From: Clostridiaceae bacterium
GTDB lineage: Bacteria; Bacillota; Clostridia; Lachnospirales; Lachnospiraceae
Assembly (NCBI GenBank): GCA_902362865.1
Contig: CABIYE010000001.1
Location: forward strand, 124,001 to 188,000
DNA: 64,000 nucleotides
Direction: 5' to 3'
Of the stretch, positions 25,794-32,087 are shown piece after piece (the first letter of the stretch is position 1; every line of letters begins with the position of its first letter). The notes beneath the pieces were generated by a model that worked only from the letters and a program-made list of their open reading frames with translations, had not been told where the DNA came from and made no database searches. Both the position numbers and the translations under genes were made by a program.

Positions 25794-27455
25794 TTAAATA
25801 TTCAGGTTCCCACGTTCTTCAGGTCTTACTTTTTCGATATCTATGATCCCGGTACATCTTTCTTTTATAAAGTCACTCCATGGCAGCAGCTGTTTTATGC
25901 CTGCGGGCTCATTTTTATAGTCCGGCATATACAGCAGCAAGGTGTAGAGATAATGATAGATGTTCAGGTTATTGGCTTTCGCTGTTTCTATGAGACTCAA
26001 TACAATGGCACTTGCCGTTGCTCCATCAGCAGTATCATGAAACAGAAAGTTTTTACGCCCCGTCACATAGGTTTTTGCCCGACGTTCCGCTGCATTATTA
26101 GAGATCTCGCATCTTCCATCCAGTAGATAATTCATAAGGGTCTCTTTATGATTAAAGGCATAGTTTACCGCTTTTTCAAGCTTACTCCCGCCAGCAGGCT
26201 CCAGGGTTTCCAACCATGTCCAGAATTCATTCCAGATGGCAGGTTCTGTTTCCTGGCGTTTCTGTTTTCGTTCTTCCTGTGGAAGTTCTTTGTAGAGACG
26301 TTCCATATAGAAAAGACGGTTACAGAATGCAACTCCTTTTTCGGCAGGGAGCAGGGAACTGTCTTCTGCAGTTCCCTGCGGAGGTTCTGCAAGTTCCTGT
26401 TCAGAATTAATGTCCAGAAGTTTCAGCTTTTTCTGACGTGCTTTTGGGACTGCTTCAAAGAACTTACGCCTGCAGTGGGCAAGACAGCAGACCAGGACAA
26501 CATCTTCGATCCTGCCGTATGCACTATACCCATCACACTGGAGCATCCCAGTGAAACCATGGAGAAATTCTATCGGATAATCCCCGCTCCGTCCGGGTCT
26601 GTAATCATACAGGATGATCGGTGGTTTTCCATCAGTCCCGCTCAGGTAGATCCACATATAGGATTTTGAAGTGGCAGTTTTTCCCTCTTCATGAAGCACC
26701 TGACAGGGTACCTCGTCTGCATGGAGGATCTCTCTTGCCAGCAGTTCCTGATGCATTACTTCATAGACTGGAGAGAGATATTCCAATGAACAGTAATTGT
26801 ACCAGTGCGCTGCAGTTTCTCTTGGGACAGGCACCCCTTTTTCCATCCAGTCTTTTGACTGACGGTAAAAGGGAAGGTGCAGAAAGCTTTTCTGGTACAT
26901 GACCATTGCCACCATATCCGGCGATGCGGGACTATGGGCAAGAAGCGGTGTCGGTGTTTTTGCCTCTACGATCATTGTTTCATCCTCCTGCCGACATACA
27001 GGACACATAAGGGTTTCCTGCATGTAATGGACCCTTACCACTTTTGCCGGAGTGATACGCAGTTCTTCCCGGACAAACTTATACCCCAGGTGTTCCATCG
27101 GGGAACCACAGTCCGGACAGATCCTTTCTTCCGGGGGAACATCGCAGGAGATCTCTTTTATGGGAAGGGCCTCATACAGATCTGCACGAACAGACTTTTT
27201 TCTTCTGGTCCGTGTATGTTCTTTTACAACGGTCACCGTTTCTTCCTCCTGGATTCCTTCCTCCTGATCAGGACGCCTGGTCTTTTCGCTGGATGTTCCA
27301 AAGATCTTCCTTTTCAGTTCATCTATCGTCTCGTTCAGGTTCGCAATAGTGCTGCGGAGCTCTTTTATGGTAGCTCTGAGATCCACAATGGTCTGTTCCT
27401 GTTCTTTATTCGTGTTTAATAAAAGCTGGATCATATCTTCTGTATCATGAGGCAT
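25794..27455 (-). CDS. tnpC: IS66 transposase (TnpC)
   Basis: 553 residues, full length. An N-terminal coiled leader (IVDLRATIKELRSTIANL) is followed by a zinc-finger-like motif (CPDCGSPMEHLG), then the DDE-type catalytic domain with LHADEVPCQVL, LQCDGYSAYG and the Glu in NNAAERR. It catalyses IS66 transposition together with the TnpA and TnpB products. Confidence 0.97.
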   Translation of the reverse strand: MPHDTEDMIQLLLNTNKEQEQTIVDLRATIKELRSTIANLNETIDELKRKIFGTSSEKTRRPDQEEGIQEEETVTVVKEHTRTRRKKSVRADLYEALPIKEISCDVPPEERICPDCGSPMEHLGYKFVREELRITPAKVVRVHYMQETLMCPVCRQEDETMIVEAKTPTPLLAHSPASPDMVAMVMYQKSFLHLPFYRQSKDWMEKGVPVPRETAAHWYNYCSLEYLSPVYEVMHQELLAREILHADEVPCQVLHEEGKTATSKSYMWIYLSGTDGKPPIILYDYRPGRSGDYPIEFLHGFTGMLQCDGYSAYGRIEDVVLVCCLAHCRRKFFEAVPKARQKKLKLLDINSEQELAEPPQGTAEDSSLLPAEKGVAFCNRLFYMERLYKELPQEERKQKRQETEPAIWNEFWTWLETLEPAGGSKLEKAVNYAFNHKETLMNYLLDGRCEISNNAAERRAKTYVTGRKNFLFHDTADGATASAIVLSLIETAKANNLNIYHYLYTLLLYMPDYKNEPAGIKQLLPWSDFIKERCTGIIDIEKVRPEERGNLNI

Positions 27456-27558
27456 GGCATTTCCGTCCTTTGTTTTCTTATCCCTATTATAAAAGAAGTA
27501 CGGGGATATGGCAAACAGACGGGACAGATGGTACTGTCAATCTGACGGTACCTCAGTT

Positions 27559-27625
27559 GTGGATATCTTTCCTAAAAAAATGAAAGATATGCCTGTATGC
27601 TCATTCTTTTAGGAAAGATATCCAC
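27559..27625. repeat. 19-bp perfect inverted repeat inside IS66
   Basis: GTGGATATCTTTCCTAAAA (27559-27577) and its exact complement (27607-27625) flank a 29-base spacer in the 311-bp gap between tnpB and tnpC. That gap holds no gene. The hairpin may limit expression of the transposase or block read-through. Confidence 0.85.
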
Positions 27626-27766
27626 CTGCTGTTTTAAAACAGATGTTTTTTTGAGTCTCATCCACATCGCATTCGAAAGGAAAAAAGAAAGCAGTGGATA
27701 AGTGTCTGGCGGCTGCCTGCTGTCACGGATATAGAAAATTTAAAATTCTCTGTTTTGCACAAAGGA

Positions 27767-28126
27767 TCAGAAATCTTTTTTTCTGCCTGTGCCTTTGATT
27801 GCTTTGGGCTGATCGATGGAAAGACCTTCCATAAGCCACCGGAATTCCTGACGCGTCAAAAGACGGGCTTCCGAAGCATTCCGCGGCCACTGGAACCTGC
27901 CGTTTCCGTCAAGCCTTTTCTGGAGCAGCACAAAACCATCCTTATCAAAATGGAGTGCCTTAAGTTTACGGCTATCCCTTCCACAGAAAAGATAAACTGC
28001 ATTTGCATACGGATCGAGTTCATAAGTATCGCGTATGATAGCCATAAGCCCGTCGAAACTTTTTCGCATATCTGTACGTCCGGTGATAACGAAGATCTTA
28101 GACACACCGGACAGATCACCTAACAT
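27767..28126 (-). CDS. tnpB: IS66 accessory protein TnpB
   Basis: 119 residues with the family signature TDMRKSFDGL and LFCGRDSRKLKALHFDKDG. Required with TnpA for IS66 transposition. Its start overlaps the tnpA stop, as usual in IS66. Confidence 0.96.
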   Translation of the reverse strand: MLGDLSGVSKIFVITGRTDMRKSFDGLMAIIRDTYELDPYANAVYLFCGRDSRKLKALHFDKDGFVLLQKRLDGNGRFQWPRNASEARLLTRQEFRWLMEGLSIDQPKAIKGTGRKKDF

Positions 28127-28503
28127 AAATCCTGCAGCGCTGATAACGTATGAAATATGGTCTCACGGTCTGCTGCGTTGGTGATCTCAATCTGGAAACT
28201 GTGATAAGTGATCTTTATAACAGAGTCTGGAATGGTATCCGTTTTGAGCTGCACTGAGGATGGGCAGACTGCCGGTTCCTCAAAAGAAAGCGGTACAACT
28301 TCCTGTTTTCCTGAAAAAGAAGAATGGACTGGTTCCGGTATCTCACAGGCTTTTTGTCGAAGTCTTCGTATCTGGTAATAAAAGTTGCTTGTATGGATAT
28401 GATGTTCCTGACACCAGCATTTATCAGAAAGACCACTGGACCGGCATTCCTGGATCAGATCCAACCATTCTTTATCTGTACGTCTTGGATTTTTTTTAGG
28501 CAT
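28120..28503 (-). CDS. tnpA: IS66 accessory protein TnpA
   Basis: 127 residues. The N-terminal half resembles a helix-turn-helix (EWLDLIQECRSSGLSDKCWC ... SNFYYQIRRLR), typical of IS66 Orf1. First gene of the element, with about 150 bases between its start and the right end. Confidence 0.92.
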   Translation of the reverse strand: MPKKNPRRTDKEWLDLIQECRSSGLSDKCWCQEHHIHTSNFYYQIRRLRQKACEIPEPVHSSFSGKQEVVPLSFEEPAVCPSSVQLKTDTIPDSVIKITYHSFQIEITNAADRETIFHTLSALQDLC

Positions 28504-28677
28504 AAAAATTCAACTCCTGTTTTTTATTTGGAGTGAGATTAGCACAGGTACCAGAAGAACTGAAGTGAAATGGTCCTAAGTGCAAAAAACTGGAAAAGTT
28601 ATAGAGATACCACTCCTTAGAGGGATTATCTCATAAATTTTGGATACTGAAAAACCGGTGGATTATTCATCGCTTAC

Positions 28678-28685
28678 TTTTAATC
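28678..28685. repeat. Target-site duplication, right of IS66
   Basis: TTTTAATC, the partner of 25744-25751. Confidence 0.95.
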
Positions 28686-28686
28686 C

Positions 28687-28701
28687 ATAGGAAGTTCCTA
28701 T
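28687..28701. promoter_or_regulatory. Palindrome before the peptide genes
   Basis: ATAGGAA-G-TTCCTAT is a perfect inverted repeat with 7-base arms. It is two bases from the IS66 target duplication and about 30 bases before the first peptide gene; it overlaps a TATAAA that could be a -10. It may be an operator. Confidence 0.5.
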
Positions 28702-28729
28702 AAAACGCTTGTAGAAAGGAGGATGTGAC

Positions 28730-28858
28730 ATGTTTGAACCATTATCAATGTTAAACGGAACATCATTAGACGAGGCTATGTTGACAGACTTTGTCCCTGC
28801 GGCAAGTGCGGGAGGCGCAATTTTAAGTATTATTGTAATTGCGATTGTTCCTATGTAG
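28730..28858 (+). CDS. 42-residue double-Gly-type peptide
   Basis: 42 residues: an acidic leader-like part (NGTSLDEAMLTDFVPAAS), a GG pair at 28-29, then the hydrophobic end AILSIIVIAIVPM. AAAGGAGG is well placed. The double-Gly with LxxxML-type spacing resembles bacteriocin or pheromone leaders. It lacks Cys, so it is not a thioether peptide. A small membrane peptide is the alternative. Confidence 0.6.
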   Translation: MFEPLSMLNGTSLDEAMLTDFVPAASAGGAILSIIVIAIVPM

Positions 28859-28869
28859 TTTTGGACAGG

Positions 28870-28895
28870 GCGGTGGGCAGGTATCTGCCCATCGC
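28870..28895 (+). terminator. Hairpin between the two peptide genes
   Basis: GCGGTGGGCAG and CTGCCCATCGC form an 11-bp stem with one G-T pair and a 4-base loop, followed only by TTTGT. It is more likely an attenuator or RNA stabiliser than a full terminator. Confidence 0.55.
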
Positions 28896-28916
28896 TTTGT
28901 AGAAAAGGAGGTTATT

Positions 28917-29054
28917 ATGAAGGAATTAGAAAAAGTAGTACAGGAAGAAATGTTTGAAATCGAAGTACAGTACTGTGATCCTGATGATTGTTTACAAGAT
29001 TGTATGGAGAGTGGATACAATAACTGTACAGCAGTAGTAACTGGTTGGTGGTAA
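28917..29054 (+). CDS. 45-residue Cys-containing peptide, possible RiPP precursor
   Basis: 45 residues: a helical acidic leader (MKELEKVVQEEMFEIEVQY) then Cys20, Cys25, Cys29 and Cys37 and the end VVTGWW. GGAGG precedes the ATG. Leader-plus-Cys-rich core is the shape of RiPP precursors, but no modification enzyme is adjacent; radical SAM or LanM enzymes elsewhere in the window could act in trans. A terminator follows. Confidence 0.6.
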   Translation: MKELEKVVQEEMFEIEVQYCDPDDCLQDCMESGYNNCTAVVTGWW

Positions 29055-29085
29055 AACTTGCAAATGCAGGCAAAGGCAGTTTAGA

Positions 29086-29133
29086 AAAAGGCACTAGGTA
29101 AGAATAAAATTTTCTGTTATCTAGTGCCTTTTA
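29086..29133 (+). terminator. Intrinsic terminator after the peptide genes
   Basis: AAAAGGCACTAG (29086-29097) pairs with CTAGTGCCTTTT (29121-29132). Confidence 0.8.
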
Positions 29134-29151
29134 ATGTGAGGGAGAGAAACT

Positions 29152-29808
29152 ATGTATCCACTTCTAGTTGAAAATATGACAGACGAGGAAGCCTATATAC
29201 AAAATTTAAACATTGAGGTAAATTCCAAAGAAGTTTGCTTTTTTATGTGTGGGGAAAATTTTGGACGGATACTTTTTGAAATCTTTTGCGGATATAGAAA
29301 ACCGAAAACAGATGAGATATTTGTATGTAATAAAGACTGGCTTGATTTGGACGAAAATAGTCGTTCTCTTTTAAACAGGCGCTTGTTTGGGATAGCGGCA
29401 GAAGAGTTTCCGCTGATTGAATTTATGACGATTGAAGAAAATATTTCTATGCCAAGTCTGTTAGACGGAGATAAAACCAATATAGAGGAATTGGTTAAGG
29501 CTTTTGACATAGGGTACTTATTACAAAAATATCCTTCGGATCTTAATCATAGAGAAGAAATGAGATGTATCTGTGCGCGTGCCTTTTCCGGAGGCAGGAA
29601 GGTTGTTGTGATATTCGATTTATTCAAAAGAATGCAAGAGCAGAGCAAGGCAGAACTTGCAATACTTACTTATCATGCAGCAAAAAGTTTGGGAATATCT
29701 GCTCTTTACATAAGTGAAGATTTAGACGAAAATTATGGCGCTTATGATTTTATATACAAATACCGACCGGAGAAAAAGGAATTTTCTATTATTGATTTTC
29801 GTGCATGA
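29152..29808 (+). CDS. Degenerate ABC ATPase-like protein (pseudo-ATPase)
   Basis: 218 residues that align in outline with LolD/MacB-type ATPases: FMTIEENISMPSLL resembles their post-Q-loop region, YPSDLNHREEMRCICARAF sits where YPxxLSGGQQQRxxIARA should be, and VVVIFDLF where Walker B should be. The Walker A loop (MCGENFGRIL) lacks Gly-Lys-Ser/Thr, the signature lacks SGGQ and Walker B lacks the catalytic Glu. The frame is intact over full length, so it is a maintained pseudo-enzyme rather than a broken gene. Probably regulatory. Confidence 0.65.
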   Translation: MYPLLVENMTDEEAYIQNLNIEVNSKEVCFFMCGENFGRILFEIFCGYRKPKTDEIFVCNKDWLDLDENSRSLLNRRLFGIAAEEFPLIEFMTIEENISMPSLLDGDKTNIEELVKAFDIGYLLQKYPSDLNHREEMRCICARAFSGGRKVVVIFDLFKRMQEQSKAELAILTYHAAKSLGISALYISEDLDENYGAYDFIYKYRPEKKEFSIIDFRA

Positions 29809-30188
29809 ATGGAGCTGTAGAAATGGAACGTGATAGAGAATGTAGACTGCTGTTAAATGATTTGAACGATATTCTTTCTGAACAATGTTTGGAACAAAGA
29901 GTTAGGTGCAGGTATTTGAATGATCCGGTGCAAGAGTTGGCAGAGTGTATCAATCAACTGCTGGATATTTGTGAGAGGGCAGTAACAATGACACTGGATA
30001 TAGAAAATGATTATCGTACTATGCGGGCGGAACTGCAGAGCAATATCCGAAATCCGCTAAGCTGCATAAAAACAAGTTGCTTTCTAATCAATTCACTTGC
30101 AGAAAAAAATATCCAGTCTGAAAAGCTCCAAGAGTATCTTCAAATTATAGAAAAAGCAGCGGAGGATATAGAGAGTGCATTAAAATAA
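29805..30188 (+). CDS. Truncated sensor-kinase-like protein without the phosphoacceptor His
   Basis: 127 residues resembling the region from HAMP-like linker to dimerisation helices of a histidine kinase. YRTMRAELQSNIRNPLSCI matches the H-box pattern SNISHDLRTPLTSI with the SHDL segment missing, so the phosphorylated His is absent. No ATPase domain follows. ATGA overlap with the gene before. Together with the receiver-less regulator next door it looks like a stripped two-component system. Confidence 0.55.
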   Translation: MNGAVEMERDRECRLLLNDLNDILSEQCLEQRVRCRYLNDPVQELAECINQLLDICERAVTMTLDIENDYRTMRAELQSNIRNPLSCIKTSCFLINSLAEKNIQSEKLQEYLQIIEKAAEDIESALK

Positions 30189-30284
30189 CTGATAATTGAA
30201 GAAGTGCTGGGCGAGGAGTTTTCGTCCAGTATTTCTTTCTGGAATGAGAAAAGTTGAATTTACAAATCAAGAGGAGACATACAC

Positions 30285-30614
30285 ATGAAGTATGTTTTTC
30301 CAGAATATAAAGAGAATGTAGTGTTGGGCAACGGGAAATTACAGTTAAATCCAATGTCCTATCAGGTTATCTACGAAGGAAAGGAGATAGACCTGACACC
30401 CAGGGAATTTGAAGTTTTATATCTACTGGCTTTAAAGCCAAACTGGGTAATGCCAAAGACAACTATTTATCATTCTGTATGGGGTATTCATTATCATGAT
30501 GATCAGATACCATACAGAACAGTAGAATATGTGATATGGAAGATAAGAAAAAAGATGGGACATGATATTATCGAAACGTTGGTCAATGTGGGGTATCGGT
30601 TGAAAAAGTTATAG
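30285..30614 (+). CDS. Stand-alone winged-helix protein, copy 2
   Basis: 109 residues, Trans_reg_C winged helix only (LTPREFEVLYLLALKPN, NVGYRLKKL), no receiver. The upstream 80 bases resemble those before the copy at 57264. It follows the kinase-like fragment by 96 bases and may be its partner. Its N-terminal half is nearly the same as that of 57264, while its C-terminal half is more diverged. Confidence 0.85.
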   Translation: MKYVFPEYKENVVLGNGKLQLNPMSYQVIYEGKEIDLTPREFEVLYLLALKPNWVMPKTTIYHSVWGIHYHDDQIPYRTVEYVIWKIRKKMGHDIIETLVNVGYRLKKL

Positions 30615-30673
30615 TTTTTGGGAGATATAATTGAGATGAAATAGTATGTTATTATTAATGGAGGATTTATTAC

Positions 30674-31171
30674 ATGAACGGAAATAAGAAAAGTGCAAAA
30701 CAGTATCACCAATCTGTAATTACTGCTTTAGAGAAAAAAGTAAATGACATGAAAGATTCCGCTTATTCAGGATTGTATAGTGAAATAGCATTTATCATTG
30801 GAATAGCAGTTATCATGATAGATACCTTTTTTCCACCAGAGGAAACGAAAGTTAATTGTGTATGGAAAATAATACTGATAGCTGTATCTATAGTCTGTAT
30901 GCTTTATTTCGCCAAAAAAGTGAAAACAGTGAATGAAGTGGAAGAAGAGAAAAAGTTTTGGCCGAACTTTTTTATTCAATGGGCAACAAGTTTAGGATAT
31001 ATAAACATGCCTGTAGCTGTGATAGCTATTTTGGTAACCTTTGATAAGGGCAAAGCATGGACATTATTTATGATGGGGGTTGCTGTAATTCTGACAGGTT
31101 TAACTTTAATAGAAGCACTTGTAAAAACTTCTAAAATTTTAAAAAAAGAAAATGTTGGTAAGCGGAAATAA
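30674..31171 (+). CDS. Small membrane protein, unknown
   Basis: 165 residues with about four membrane segments in two pairs and charged ends. No known domain recognised. A weak GGAGG site precedes the ATG. It lies in the same direction as the winged-helix gene and may be an immunity or transporter-like protein for the peptides upstream; this is a guess. Confidence 0.6.
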   Translation: MNGNKKSAKQYHQSVITALEKKVNDMKDSAYSGLYSEIAFIIGIAVIMIDTFFPPEETKVNCVWKIILIAVSIVCMLYFAKKVKTVNEVEEEKKFWPNFFIQWATSLGYINMPVAVIAILVTFDKGKAWTLFMMGVAVILTGLTLIEALVKTSKILKKENVGKRK

Positions 31172-31303
31172 GATTGATTAAAAAAATTGAGGTAAAAGGT
31201 AGACGGTGTATTTGATATTATTTACATCTTTTTGTTGAAATTTGATAATCATTTTTGGTGATGAATATTACATCATTATTATTCCAATCTGCTGGAAAAT
31301 ACA

Positions 31304-31429
31304 GATAAAAGGATTATGGATATTTATCTTGAATTCGGATTTGAAAGCCAAAGGACGTTTAACCAGGCGTTTCAGCAGAAGTATGGGAGGACACCTAGCA
31401 AATATCGAAAAATATGGTGGGATAATTGA
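31304..31429 (+). pseudogene. AraC-type regulator C-terminal fragment
   Basis: One frame gives IMDIYLEFGFESQRTFNQAF then QQKYGRTPSKYRK, the second helix-turn-helix of AraC-family regulators, ending in a stop at 31427-31429. The rest of the gene is missing. A different frame over this stretch is open for 88 codons but is spurious. Confidence 0.75.
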
Positions 31430-31490
31430 ATATTATGAGAGTTGCAGAGAATATATAGGGAAATATTATTTGCGGTTTGAAAGAATTTGG

Positions 31491-31523
31491 AGCGGATATG
31501 CGATTTAGCGCATATCCGCTTTT
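31491..31523 (+). terminator. Intrinsic terminator before the lanthipeptide cluster
   Basis: AGCGGATATGC and GCGCATATCCGCT form the stem, followed by TTT. Confidence 0.8.
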
Positions 31524-31626
31524 GACATTGTAGAAAAGATTTTTGTTTTGAACGGTTACGTTGGTAGACAGTAATATTTTTATATGGAAGATGTGAAAAA
31601 ATAAAACTATTAATATTCTAACAAAA

Positions 31627-31687
31627 ATTACATAGACAGTCGATTTTATTACATGAATAAAATTTCAAGAAATAAAAGGTGTATTAT
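31627..31687 (+). promoter_or_regulatory. Agr-box promoter of the lanthipeptide operon (site E)
   Basis: ATTACAT at 31627 and again at 31648 (21 bp apart), TCG at 31640-31642 between them, and -10 TATTAT at 31682, exactly 34 bp after the second half-site starts. The same layout is found at 42768, 46059, 46621 and 53011. It drives lanA with a ~90-base leader. Probable binder: the LytTR regulator at 44034. Confidence 0.8.
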
Positions 31688-31734
31688 CTAAAATGTAAGG
31701 AACAGAAGAAAATAATTCAACCATTTCAATTTAG

Positions 31735-31757
31735 AATTAGTATCTGTACTGTACAAA
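31735..31757. repeat. Left arm of inverted repeat around lanA
   Basis: 23 bp whose complement occurs at 32026-32048 with two mismatches. It contains the palindrome TGTAC-T-GTACA and lies in the lanA leader, 11 bases before the ribosome site. Confidence 0.8.
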
Positions 31758-31783
31758 ATTGATTTATGAAAGGAGAAATAATT

Positions 31784-31987
31784 ATGAGTGAAATGAGAAA
31801 TCCTATTACAAGAGAAGAAAACTTTAGCAATCCAGCTGGTAACGTTATGATGGAGCTGCAGGAAGCAGATTTAAACAAATTTGTAGCAGGAGCTGGTGAA
31901 ACCAGAAATTCCGGCGGAGTTTTATGTACAAGTACAGCAGAATGCTATTTTGGTACTTTGCTGAAACCTTGCTGCCCTAAGAAATAA
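31784..31987 (+). CDS. lanA: Class II lanthipeptide precursor, lacticin-481-like
   Basis: 67 residues from ATG 31784 (after AAAGGAG). The leader ends ADLNKFVAGA, resembling ESELDLILGA of the lacticin 481 group, so cleavage after Gly36-Ala37 is predicted, giving a 30-residue core starting GETRNSGG. The core has Cys48, Cys54, Cys63 and Cys64 with Thr/Ser partners. CTSTAEC matches the CTxTxEC lipid-II-binding ring of mersacidin-type lantibiotics, and the CC near the end is as in lacticin 481. Followed by lanM. Confidence 0.93.
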   Translation: MSEMRNPITREENFSNPAGNVMMELQEADLNKFVAGAGETRNSGGVLCTSTAECYFGTLLKPCCPKK

Positions 31988-32025
31988 ACACAGGTGTTGA
32001 TAAAGAGGGTAAGCGTTAATTGAAG

Positions 32026-32048
32026 TTTGTGCAGTACAGATACGAATT
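32026..32048. repeat. Right arm of inverted repeat around lanA
   Basis: Complement of 31735-31757 (21 of 23 match). It lies between lanA and lanM, 40 bases before the lanM start. Confidence 0.8.
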
Positions 32049-32087
32049 GTGAGTTGAAATGGAAAGCAGAATGGGGTGTTTAAGAAC

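Larger units (their letters stand above)
25752..28677 (-). mobile_element. Complete IS66-family insertion sequence
   Basis: 2926 bp bounded by imperfect inverted ends (25752-25775 and 28654-28677, both starting GTAAGCGATGAATAATC read inward) and flanked by the 8-bp duplication TTTTAATC. It carries the three IS66 genes on the minus strand. The intact ends, duplication and genes show a recent insertion. It landed between the GNAT terminator and the two peptide genes at 28.7 kb. Confidence 0.97.

Noticed and set aside
26148..27419. Several plus-strand frames of 60-180 codons
   Set aside because: All are antisense to the IS66 transposase gene and lack ribosome sites.
31242..31508. 88-codon plus-strand frame
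   Set aside because: The AraC-type helix-turn-helix is in another frame here; this one has no family match.
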